From the NCBI GenBank assembly GCA_035565335.1, contig DATMSO010000008.1, positions 1 through 10,503 of the forward strand: a stretch of 10,503 bases of DNA, in the 5' to 3' direction. Both the position numbers and the translations under genes were made by a program. The notes beneath the pieces are model-generated. The model was given only the letters and a program-made list of their open reading frames with translations, was not told the DNA's origin and searched no databases. Shown in pieces: positions 1 through 6,910 of the stretch. Position 1 is the stretch's first letter; the number at the start of each line of letters is the position of its first letter. This stretch comes from Methylovorus sp035565335 (lineage in GTDB: Bacteria; Pseudomonadota; Gammaproteobacteria; Burkholderiales; Methylophilaceae).

Positions 1-30
1 GCTTGCAACTCTAAATGATTGATGTTAGCT

Positions 31-36
31 TACAAT
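31..36 (+). promoter_or_regulatory. Possible -10 box upstream of fimV
   Basis: The 61 bases before fimV are AT-rich and contain TACAAT at 31-36, which matches the sigma-70 -10 consensus at five of six positions. No good -35 hexamer lies at the usual 16-18 base spacing; TTGCAA at 3-8 is too far upstream (22-base gap). A start of transcription just before the fimV ribosome site is plausible, but this is a weak call based on one hexamer. Confidence 0.25.
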
Positions 37-61
37 CTAATACTGCAATAAGGGTGGAATA

Positions 62-3000
62 GTGCATAAGTCTAAACTAAAACGGATTTCGCTCGCGGTT
101 TTCCTGGCGATAATTCCATGGACTGCTGATGCTGCCGGGCTAGGAAGATTGACGGTCGCATCAGGTCTTGGAGAGCCGTTAAATGCGGAAATCGAATTGC
201 TTGGCACCACCCAGGATGAGCTCGAATCTCTTTCTGCTGCCATCGCTCCAGAAGCTGCCTATGCTGTACAAGGTGTAGAGCGCACGCCTATCCAGAACGC
301 CATCAAGATCAATGTCAGCCGAAAAGCCAATGGCACGGCGATTCTCCGCTTAAGCACTAATCAGCCGATCACCGACCCGTTTGTCGATATGCTGATTCAG
401 GTGGAATGGGCCACCGGCCGTCTGGTGCGTGAATACACGATGTTGCTGGATCCTCCAGGCTATGCTCCTGCTAACTCTGCCAACAACTTGCCTCAGGCTG
501 CTGCACCAGCCGCGCCGCCCGCTGGCCTTCCGCAAGCAGCTCCTGCTGCCTCCGCCATTGCTTCCGGCAGTGTGCGTCCCAGCCCGGACGCTGCCAATGC
601 AAAGTCAGCGAAGCGAAATAATCGCAAACCCACAGCTCCTGTTGATAAACCACAGGCTCAGCCTTTAGATAACGCGGGCGCGGATAAGACACATACAACG
701 AGCCGTGGCGATACTCTCAGCGCTATCGCGCGCAATGTTGATGTTGAAGGTGTCAGCCTGGATCAGATGCTGGTTGGTATCTACCGCGCAAACAAGGATG
801 CTTTTGCTGATAACAACATGAACCGCCTGAAGGTGGGGCAGATACTGCGTATTCCACCCGCTCAGGAAGTGCAGGGCATTAGTAATGCCGAAGCCCGCCA
901 GGAAATACAATTGCAGGCGGCCGATTGGAATGCCTATCGTAAACGTTTGGGTGAGTCTGTGGCGAGCTCAGCCGCGGGACGTGAAGGCGAAGGCAGTCAG
1001 TCCGCCAGTGGCAAGCTGACATCGGCAGCCCAGGATAAAGCGGCCAAGACGGAGTCTGGCGCCCGCGATGTTGTTCGTCTTTCTAAGGGTGAGGCGCCTG
1101 ATAGCGCAGCTTCCCGTTCGGCACAAGAAAAACTGAATGCCATGCAGGAAGAGGCCATTGCCAAAGAAAAAGCCCTGCAGGAAGCCAGCGAGCGCGCTGA
1201 TGCATTGGAAAAACAAGTCCGTGATATGCAAAAGCTGCTGGCCATCAAAAATCAGGCCATGGCAGCCCTCCAGGATAATGCAGCTACCCAGTTACAGCCG
1301 AATGACAAGCCGAATGACAAAACAGGTGAGCAAAAGCCAGCGCCTGCTGCATCCAAGCCGGCTGTTCAACCGGCTCCAGCGGTTAAGCCTGATAGTGACA
1401 TAGTGAAGCAAGAAGCAGTGAAGAAAGAAGAGCAGGCTGCGCCCCCCATTAAGCCTCCTGCCACTCCTGTGCCTGATGAAGAGCTAATCGCCGGCGTGGA
1501 GAATGACAAGCTGATGCTCTGGGGCGGAGCCGGTGCCGCGTTACTGCTGTTGCTCGGCGGTTGGTTTTACCTGCGAAATAAACGTAAACGCAATCTGGAT
1601 ACTTTTGAGAAAGCCATTCTCACTTCCAGTGGGCTGAAAGCAAATACGGTTTTTGGCAGTACCCTGAATAGCAAGGTGGACGCAGGCGATACTTCTTTCC
1701 TGACAGACTTCTCGCAGACTGGTGGCGGTATGATCGATACGCATGATGTCGATCCGATTGCCGAGGCTGAAGTTTATATGGCTTATGGTCGTGATGCGCA
1801 AGCGGAAGAGATCTTGCGCGATGCGATTGCCAAAGATCCTAAGCGTTATGAATTGCATCACAAGCTGCTGGAAATGTATGCGGCGCGTAAGGATACTGCT
1901 GCATTTGAGACCTTGGCTGGTGAAATATATGCCACGATAGGTGCAAGCGATCCACAGTGGCGCAAGGTGGCCGAATTAGGGCGCAAGGTGGATAGCCAGA
2001 ATCCGATTTATCAGGGTGATCAAGAAGAGTCTGGCCTGGATGACGATCTTGGGCTTGATGACGTGCCTTCATCGCCTGCCGCTGATATGGCAAGCGCGAT
2101 GGACTTTTCTCTGGATGATAGTCTGGATCAGGCTTCCGCCAGCGCTGAGCCGGAAGAAGCGTCATCCTCTGATCTCGATTTTGGCCTGGGCGATGACAAG
2201 CCTGCAAATAACGCTTTCGTGGTTGAAGAAGATCCTAATACCCTGGATTTCGTCGGCTTTAATGTGAACGCTGATGCCGACCAGGCTGAAGCCCCATCCG
2301 AGAATGATGTCGAAAATGAGCCTGCTTCGGCGATGAATAGCATGATGGAGCCTACCATCATGGATGATCTGCCGGAACCTATTCCAGAAGAAGAGCGGAA
2401 TGCGCAGCAGGCTTCCGCTTTTGAGCAACCTGCCGACACCAACGAAATTGAGTTTGCACTTGATCTGCCAGAGTCCCCGGCCGCCAACACCATCCAGATG
2501 GATATAAGTGATTTTGGCAATACATTGCCAGGCTTGCCTGAAGATATCTCGCCTGAGGAAGATAAGCCTTCTTCAGCGTTTGGTTTTGATTTGCCAGCCG
2601 CTGAAGCCGGAAACAATGCATTCCCGGATCTGGATATGTCGCCTTCGAATGCATTTGAAGAGAACGACAAGGAAAATCAGGCGGATAGCGCTCAAGAGGT
2701 GGCGTTTGAAGACATGGGTGGGGCTTTGACGGAAAGTGAACCCGCCAGCAGTATTGATGAAGCCCCGCTTTCTTCGCCTGCCAGCCTTGTTCCCGATGTC
2801 AGCCTCGACTTTGATGAGCCCTTTAAAGAGTCGGCCCAAAATGGTTCGAGCACGGGGGCGGAGTCTGCAATCGATAGACCAGATGCTTTTAACGAGGCAC
2901 CGGTTGAGGAGATTGTGTTTGAGTCGCCTTCAAGTAGTGATGTCGACCTCGACTTCAATCTTGATGGACTTGACGGAGATGATGATAGCGCCTTGCCCGA

Positions 3001-3277
3001 TCTGGACATGAGTTCTTCCGAATCCATCACGCCAGCAGAGGTGGACTTCTCAGATATCAGCCTAGATCTGAATGGGAGCCATTCTGCCGACGAGCTATCG
3101 TCAGGAAGTATCGCTGCCGAATCAGCCGAGGTAGACACCAAGCTGGACCTGGTGACCGCTTATATGGATATGGGCGATAATGAGGGTGCCAAAGAATTGC
3201 TTGATGAAGTGCTGAGTGAGGGCGGGCCGCAGCAGCGTGCGCGAGCGCAGGCCATAATCAATAGTCTTGGTGCTTAG
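62..3277 (+). CDS. fimV: FimV-type polar hub protein with LysM domain
   Basis: FimV proteins are inner-membrane, peptidoglycan-binding hubs that in Pseudomonas organise cell-pole functions such as type IV pilus assembly and twitching. The GTG start at 62 follows a purine-rich AAGGGTGG (50-57). It gives a 1071-residue protein with a signal peptide (KSKLKR, then a hydrophobic stretch, probable cleavage after ADA at 24). Domains in order: FimV N-terminal domain beginning GLGRLTV (about 26-134), Pro/Ala linker, LysM domain (about 211-266, RGDTLSAIARN to LRIPP), a predicted coiled coil (about 353-400), one transmembrane helix (about 483-505) followed by RNKRKR, a TPR-like helical region (about 562-625), a long Asp/Glu/Ser-rich cytoplasmic tail, and the conserved C-terminal FimV helical motif (1027-1071, ending NSLGA). 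The gene ends in its own terminator, so it is probably monocistronic. Domain order is complete and no frameshift is visible. The exact role in this organism is inferred from homologues. Confidence 0.95.
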   Translation: MHKSKLKRISLAVFLAIIPWTADAAGLGRLTVASGLGEPLNAEIELLGTTQDELESLSAAIAPEAAYAVQGVERTPIQNAIKINVSRKANGTAILRLSTNQPITDPFVDMLIQVEWATGRLVREYTMLLDPPGYAPANSANNLPQAAAPAAPPAGLPQAAPAASAIASGSVRPSPDAANAKSAKRNNRKPTAPVDKPQAQPLDNAGADKTHTTSRGDTLSAIARNVDVEGVSLDQMLVGIYRANKDAFADNNMNRLKVGQILRIPPAQEVQGISNAEARQEIQLQAADWNAYRKRLGESVASSAAGREGEGSQSASGKLTSAAQDKAAKTESGARDVVRLSKGEAPDSAASRSAQEKLNAMQEEAIAKEKALQEASERADALEKQVRDMQKLLAIKNQAMAALQDNAATQLQPNDKPNDKTGEQKPAPAASKPAVQPAPAVKPDSDIVKQEAVKKEEQAAPPIKPPATPVPDEELIAGVENDKLMLWGGAGAALLLLLGGWFYLRNKRKRNLDTFEKAILTSSGLKANTVFGSTLNSKVDAGDTSFLTDFSQTGGGMIDTHDVDPIAEAEVYMAYGRDAQAEEILRDAIAKDPKRYELHHKLLEMYAARKDTAAFETLAGEIYATIGASDPQWRKVAELGRKVDSQNPIYQGDQEESGLDDDLGLDDVPSSPAADMASAMDFSLDDSLDQASASAEPEEASSSDLDFGLGDDKPANNAFVVEEDPNTLDFVGFNVNADADQAEAPSENDVENEPASAMNSMMEPTIMDDLPEPIPEEERNAQQASAFEQPADTNEIEFALDLPESPAANTIQMDISDFGNTLPGLPEDISPEEDKPSSAFGFDLPAAEAGNNAFPDLDMSPSNAFEENDKENQADSAQEVAFEDMGGALTESEPASSIDEAPLSSPASLVPDVSLDFDEPFKESAQNGSSTGAESAIDRPDAFNEAPVEEIVFESPSSSDVDLDFNLDGLDGDDDSALPDLDMSSSESITPAEVDFSDISLDLNGSHSADELSSGSIAAESAEVDTKLDLVTAYMDMGDNEGAKELLDEVLSEGGPQQRARAQAIINSLGA
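1298..1321 (+). repeat. 12-base tandem duplication inside fimV
   Basis: CCGAATGACAAG at 1298-1309 is followed directly by the same 12 bases with a single final G-to-A change (1310-1321). It encodes two consecutive Pro-Asn-Asp-Lys units in the Pro/Ala/Lys-rich linker between the coiled coil and the transmembrane helix. The unit is a multiple of three, so copy changes would keep the frame. Confidence 0.8.
2207..2893 (+). repeat. Degenerate xAF motif repeats in the FimV acidic tail
   Basis: The cytoplasmic Asp/Glu/Ser-rich tail of FimV carries a recurring Ala-Phe motif, usually preceded by Ser or Asn: NNAF (about 2207), ASAF (about 2408), SSAF (about 2570), NNAF (about 2612), SNAF (about 2645) and PDAF (about 2880). 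Most are followed within a few residues by acidic residues. Related acidic units PDLDMS occur twice (about 2625 and 2997). DNA-level identity between copies is low, so these are protein-level degenerate repeats rather than a DNA satellite. Confidence 0.55.
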
Positions 3278-3300
3278 CGGATTTCTGCAAGCAGTTCCTT

Positions 3301-3332
3301 AAAAAAGCCGGATTATTCAATCCGGCTTTTTT
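3301..3332 (+). terminator. Rho-independent terminator after fimV
   Basis: Bases 3301-3314 (AAAAAAGCCGGATT) are the perfect reverse complement of 3319-3332, with the four-base loop ATTC. The GC-rich core GCCGGATT is followed by a run of six T, typical of intrinsic termination. It begins 23 bases after the fimV stop. Because the 5' arm starts with six A, the hairpin is symmetric and could also stop transcripts arriving from the other direction, although no opposing gene is present. It separates fimV from the truA cluster. Confidence 0.93.
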
Positions 3333-3383
3333 CTTATACGATGACAGCCTCTGATAGAGGGTATTGGCAATGTTGAGGTTTCA

Positions 3384-4169
3384 ATGAAGGTCGCTCTGGG
3401 GCTGGAGTACGATGGTGCCCATTTTTGTGGATGGCAAAGTCAGCCTGGGGGCTGTGGCGTGCAGGATGCGCTTGAGCGCGAGCTTGCGCGTATGGCCTGC
3501 CATCCGGTACGCGTCATTGCCGCAGGCCGGACCGATACCGGTGTTCATGCCCTGGCACAAGTCGTGCATTTTGAAACAGCGACGGTGCGTCCGCTCAATG
3601 CCTGGGTGCGGGGAGTTAATGCGGGGCTTCCTGCCAGCGTGCGCGTCCTCTGGGCTCAGGTGGTGGATGAGGAGTTTCACGCGCGCTTTTCTGCCCGGCA
3701 GCGTTATTACCAATATGTCTTGTTTGACCAGGCGGTCGCGCCTGCCATCCTGGCTGGCAAGGTGGGCTGGTTCCACCAGCCTCTCGATGTAGCTGCTATG
3801 GAAGATGCTGCCTCGCATTTGCTGGGGGAGCACGATTTCAGTGCATTTCGCGCGGCAGAATGCCAGGCCAAATCTCCGATACGGACATTGCAGCAGGCCG
3901 AGGTACGCCGGACAGGGCAGGCCATACTGTTTGAATTCAGTGGCAATGCCTTCTTGCATCACCAGGTGCGAAATATGGTCGGCGCATTGATCTATGTTGG
4001 TAAAGGGAGTCATCCACCTAGCTTTATCGTCTCCCTCCTGCAGAGCCGTGATCGTCGCCTTGCTCCGCCTACATTTTCACCGGATGGCCTGTATTTAAGC
4101 GGGGTAGGGTATGAGCCTCGGTGGGGGCTGCCCGAGACCCGCCGCTTTGTGCATTTCTCGCTGACCTGA
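3384..4169 (+). CDS. truA: tRNA pseudouridine(38-40) synthase TruA
   Basis: TruA converts uridines 38-40 in the anticodon stem-loop of many tRNAs to pseudouridine, in the cytoplasm. The 261-residue length is close to the usual 245-275. The N-terminus MKVALGLEYDG and GWQ motif are typical. The catalytic aspartate is D51 in the family signature GRTDTGVHA. The later HHQVRNMVG segment (strand and helix of the second half-domain) and the C-terminal GVGYEPRWGLP are also conserved. The ATG at 3384 follows GAGG (3375-3378) with five-base spacing and places the family N-terminus correctly. It is the first gene after the fimV terminator and so presumably heads a transcript, but I see no convincing promoter in the 51 bases between. 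In enterobacteria truA sits in the same cluster upstream of accD-folC-dedD-cvpA-purF. Confidence 0.96.
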   Translation: MKVALGLEYDGAHFCGWQSQPGGCGVQDALERELARMACHPVRVIAAGRTDTGVHALAQVVHFETATVRPLNAWVRGVNAGLPASVRVLWAQVVDEEFHARFSARQRYYQYVLFDQAVAPAILAGKVGWFHQPLDVAAMEDAASHLLGEHDFSAFRAAECQAKSPIRTLQQAEVRRTGQAILFEFSGNAFLHHQVRNMVGALIYVGKGSHPPSFIVSLLQSRDRRLAPPTFSPDGLYLSGVGYEPRWGLPETRRFVHFSLT

Positions 4170-4186
4170 GATTCCGCGCTGATCCG

Positions 4187-4206
4187 GTCGCCATGTGACA
4201 TGCGAC
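4187..4206. promoter_or_regulatory. Imperfect palindrome between truA and trpF
   Basis: The 90-base gap between truA and trpF contains GTCGC at 4187-4191 and GCGAC at 4202-4206 flanking CATGTGACAT, whose ATGT and ACAT also pair. The result is a nine-base-pair imperfect dyad with a one-base asymmetry (extra C at 4192). This could be an operator for a dimeric regulator of the trp genes or a small RNA hairpin. No Trp-codon leader peptide, T-box or obvious attenuator is visible in the gap. The function is unproven, and chance is possible. Confidence 0.3.
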
Positions 4207-4249
4207 TACGTTTAAGTTACCCTAGCGCATTCCATTCTGTTTTCATCCA

Positions 4250-4254
4250 AAGGG
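4250..4254 (+). promoter_or_regulatory. Shine-Dalgarno AAGGG that fixes the trpF start at TTG
   Basis: AAGGG at 4250-4254 lies five bases before the TTG at 4260. The longer frame from ATG 4200 has no ribosome site in front of it and would add 20 residues that do not resemble TrpF. The next residues after the TTG (RTRVKICGIT) match the usual TrpF N-terminus, so this site decides the start. Confidence 0.8.
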
Positions 4255-4259
4255 CCATC

Positions 4260-4883
4260 TTGCGTACCAGAGTCAAAATATGTGGCATCACCAGGGCAGA
4301 AGATGCGATCGCGGCGGTCAGTCACGGTGCCGATGCCATTGGTCTGGTGTTTGTTGAGGCGAGCCCCCGGTATGTCGATATAGCCAAGGCAAAAGCGGCG
4401 ATTAGCCGTTTGCCACCATTCATTACCGTGGTCGGCTTGTTTGTCGATGCAGAGCCCGCCTTTATTGAAGCGGTGCTGAAAGAAGTGCACCTCGACATGC
4501 TGCAGTTTCATGGCGATGAAACCCCTGAAGAATGCCAGCGTTATGCTCGGCCTTATATGAAGGCAATACGCGTCAAGTCGGACACAAATTTGCTACAATA
4601 CGCCCTCGATTACCAACGCGCCTGCGCGCTGCTGCTGGATGCGCATGTGGAAGGGGTGGCTGGCGGCACTGGCCAGCGTTTCGACTGGACCCTAATTCCC
4701 TCAGACTTGCCTATGCCGATTGTGTTGGCGGGCGGTCTTAATGCAGCCAATGTCGCGGATGCCATCAAGCAGGTCAGGCCATACGCCGTAGATGTGAGCG
4801 GTGGTGTCGAGTCCCAAAAAGGAATAAAGGATGCAGGCAAAATTGCCGCATTCATGCGAGGAGTTACAGATGCAGCTTTATGA
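4260..4883 (+). CDS. trpF: Phosphoribosylanthranilate isomerase
   Basis: TrpF performs the Amadori rearrangement of N-(5'-phosphoribosyl)anthranilate to CdRP, the third step from chorismate to tryptophan, in the cytoplasm. Read from the TTG at 4260 the protein has 207 residues, the normal size for a single-domain (beta/alpha)8 barrel. The general base cysteine is C8 in KICGIT and the general acid aspartate is D127 in LLLDAHVEGVAGGTG. The phosphate-binding loops LAGGLN and DVSGGVE are both present. A longer frame from ATG 4200 exists but lacks a ribosome site and family similarity in its extra part. The 3' end overlaps trpB by 14 bases, suggesting translational coupling. It is a stand-alone trpF, not fused to trpC as in E. 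coli. Confidence 0.95.
   Translation: MRTRVKICGITRAEDAIAAVSHGADAIGLVFVEASPRYVDIAKAKAAISRLPPFITVVGLFVDAEPAFIEAVLKEVHLDMLQFHGDETPEECQRYARPYMKAIRVKSDTNLLQYALDYQRACALLLDAHVEGVAGGTGQRFDWTLIPSDLPMPIVLAGGLNAANVADAIKQVRPYAVDVSGGVESQKGIKDAGKIAAFMRGVTDAAL
4858..4863 (+). promoter_or_regulatory. Shine-Dalgarno GAGGAG for trpB, inside trpF
   Basis: GAGGAG at 4858-4863 lies six bases before the ATG at 4870, inside the last codons of trpF. It selects 4870 as the trpB start over the in-frame ATG at 4831, which would add 13 residues overlapping trpF with no family similarity. Confidence 0.85.
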
Positions 4884-6072
4884 TATGCCTGACGACAGAG
4901 GCCATTTTGGTCCTTACGGCGGGATTTTTGTCGCAGAAACTCTGGTGGAAGCCCTGGAAGAATTGCGTGTCATGTATGAGCGCTATCGCCATGATCCTGA
5001 ATTTCTGGCCGAATTTGCCCATGATCTGAAGTATTTCGTTGGACGACCCAGCCCTATTTACTACGCCAAGCGCTGGTCTGAACGGGTAGGCGGCGCTCGC
5101 ATTTATCTCAAGCGCGAAGACCTCAACCATACTGGCGCGCACAAAGTGAATAACACCGTGGGCCAGGCCTTGCTGGCAAAGCGCATGGGCAAGCCGCGTG
5201 TGATCGCCGAGACAGGCGCCGGGCAGCATGGTGTTGCGACAGCCACTATCGCGGCTCGTATGGGTCTTGAATGCGTCGTTTACATGGGCTCCGAAGACGT
5301 GAAGCGTCAGGCTCCCAATGTATATCGAATGAAGCTTCTGGGCGCGACAGTCGTGCCTGTGGAAAGTGGCTCAAAAACCCTGAAGGATGCGCTGAATGAA
5401 GCCATGCGCGACTGGGTTACCAACATCTCCAATACCTTTTACATCATTGGTACCGTGGCTGGCCCACACCCTTATCCCATGATGGTGCGTGATTTCCAGG
5501 CCGTGATCGGCGTGGAAGCCAAACAACAAATGCAGGAAATGATCGGTCGTCAGCCCGATGCGGTGGTGGCTTGTGTCGGCGGTGGCTCCAATGCCATGGG
5601 CATTTTTTACCCCTATATCAATGAAGGAAATGTGCGTCTGATCGGCGTTGAAGCAGCCGGTCTTGGCCTGGCAACAGGCAAGCACGCAGCGCCATTGACG
5701 GCGAACAGTTCTGTCGGTGTGTTGCATGGCAACCGTACTTACCTGATGCAGGATGAAGATGGCCAGATCATCGAAACCCATTCGATTTCGGCCGGCCTGG
5801 ATTATCCGGGCGTAGGTCCTGAGCATGCATGGCTCAAGGATAGCAAGCGTGCCGAATATGTTGCGATCACCGATGATGAAGCCATGGCCGCGTTCCATAG
5901 TCTATGCCGCACTGAAGGCATTATTCCCGCGCTCGAATCCAGCCATGCCCTGGCATATGCCGAGAAAATGGCGGCGACCATGTCGCCTGATCAAGTGATA
6001 CTGGTGAATCTGTCTGGTCGTGGGGATAAAGATATCAACACGGTGGCTGGTTTATCTGGCATTACCCTCTAA
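4870..6072 (+). CDS. trpB: Tryptophan synthase beta chain
   Basis: TrpB is the PLP-dependent subunit of the alpha2beta2 tryptophan synthase; it condenses indole with L-serine to give L-tryptophan. Read from ATG 4870 the protein has 400 residues, the family norm. The N-terminus MPDDRGHFGPYGG is characteristic. The PLP lysine is K92 in GAHKVNN, the catalytic glutamate is E114 in AETGAGQHG, and the PLP phosphate loop GGGSN is at 237-241 (Salmonella K87, E109 and 232-236). The C-terminal NLSGRGDKD motif is intact. It is a canonical TrpB1, not the TrpB2 form. The first 14 bases overlap trpF, and trpA follows after 25 bases, so TrpB and TrpA can be made together for complex assembly. Confidence 0.97.
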   Translation: MQLYDMPDDRGHFGPYGGIFVAETLVEALEELRVMYERYRHDPEFLAEFAHDLKYFVGRPSPIYYAKRWSERVGGARIYLKREDLNHTGAHKVNNTVGQALLAKRMGKPRVIAETGAGQHGVATATIAARMGLECVVYMGSEDVKRQAPNVYRMKLLGATVVPVESGSKTLKDALNEAMRDWVTNISNTFYIIGTVAGPHPYPMMVRDFQAVIGVEAKQQMQEMIGRQPDAVVACVGGGSNAMGIFYPYINEGNVRLIGVEAAGLGLATGKHAAPLTANSSVGVLHGNRTYLMQDEDGQIIETHSISAGLDYPGVGPEHAWLKDSKRAEYVAITDDEAMAAFHSLCRTEGIIPALESSHALAYAEKMAATMSPDQVILVNLSGRGDKDINTVAGLSGITL

Positions 6073-6097
6073 TTCTTACCGTATTAAGATCGCATCC

Positions 6098-6898
6098 ATG
6101 TCCCGCATAAAAACCACTTTCGATCAACTCAAGCAACAGGGTAAAAAAGCACTCATCCCTTATATTACTGCGGGTGATCCGCACCCCGACGTAACCGTAG
6201 GCCTGTTGCATGCCATGGTCGCCAATGGTGCCGATATGATTGAACTCGGCGTGCCTTTTTCAGACCCGATGGCCGATGGCCCCGTTATCCAGCGCGCCAG
6301 CGAACGCGCTTTGGTACATCACGTAGGCTTGAGCCGCGTGCTTGAGATGGTGCGTGAATTCCGCCAGCAAAACAATGTGACGCCTATTATTCTGATGGGC
6401 TACGCCAACCCGGTAGAAGCCATGGGGCAGGAGAAGTTTGCAGACCGCGCGCAAGCGGCCGGTGTAGATGGTGTACTCACGGTGGATTACCCGCCAGAGG
6501 AGTGCCAGGATTTCACGGCCTTATTGCAAGCTCGCGGTGTTGATCCGATTTTTCTGCTATCACCAACCACTGAACCTGCTCGTGTAGAAGTGATTGTGAA
6601 TCAGGCTAGTGGATTTGTTTACTATGTTTCGCTCAAGGGCGTGACCGGCGCAAAAAACCTGGATATTGAAGAGGTTGCGCAGAAGGTGGCTGAAATTCGT
6701 ACGCTGACCGATTTACCTGTGGGTGTAGGCTTTGGGGTACGCGATGCAGCAACCGCAACTGCTGTTGCGGCTATTGGTGATGCAGTGGTGGTGGGCAGCC
6801 GGATGGTGCAGGCTGTGGAACAATCCAATGATCAAAATCTCGTTGATAACGTGGCTGCGTTGATGAAAGAATTGCGCACCGCGGTTGACGCTGTTTAA
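6098..6898 (+). CDS. trpA: Tryptophan synthase alpha chain
   Basis: TrpA cleaves indole-3-glycerol phosphate to indole and glyceraldehyde 3-phosphate and channels indole to TrpB. From ATG 6098 the protein has 266 residues, matching the usual 265-270. MSRIKTTFDQLK and LIPYITAGDP are typical N-terminal sequences. The catalytic acids E49 (MIELGVPFSDP) and D60 (ADGP) fall at the same numbers as in Salmonella TrpA. The phosphate-binding GVGFGVRD and VVGSRMV segments are present. A longer frame starting at 6020 inside trpB would add 26 unrelated residues and was rejected. The ribosome site is weak (AAGA at 6086-6089), which may mean expression depends partly on ribosomes arriving from trpB. Confidence 0.96.
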   Translation: MSRIKTTFDQLKQQGKKALIPYITAGDPHPDVTVGLLHAMVANGADMIELGVPFSDPMADGPVIQRASERALVHHVGLSRVLEMVREFRQQNNVTPIILMGYANPVEAMGQEKFADRAQAAGVDGVLTVDYPPEECQDFTALLQARGVDPIFLLSPTTEPARVEVIVNQASGFVYYVSLKGVTGAKNLDIEEVAQKVAEIRTLTDLPVGVGFGVRDAATATAVAAIGDAVVVGSRMVQAVEQSNDQNLVDNVAALMKELRTAVDAV

Positions 6899-6910
6899 AA
6901 AGGACTTGCC

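Noticed and set aside
2128..2670. Open frame of about 180 codons antisense to fimV
   Set aside because: The translation is Ser/Gly-rich, which mirrors the codons of the acidic FimV tail. It has no domain signature and is best read as a shadow.
3370..3387. Five-codon mini-ORF (ATG to TGA) overlapping the truA ATG
   Set aside because: It has no ribosome site of its own and contains the truA ribosome site; ATGA overlaps this short arise easily by chance.
3381..4013. Long open frame (about 210 codons) antisense to truA
   Set aside because: It lies wholly opposite a well-conserved gene, has no ribosome site and its translation resembles no family. Long antisense frames are expected in this coding style.
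4594..4599. TACAAT inside trpF as a possible internal promoter
   Set aside because: The -10-like hexamer has no matching -35 at suitable spacing, and it encodes conserved-length TrpF sequence.
5371..5898. Open frame of about 175 codons antisense to trpB
   Set aside because: It is opposite the conserved trpB core, is histidine-rich through reverse complementing, and shows no start signal or family motif.
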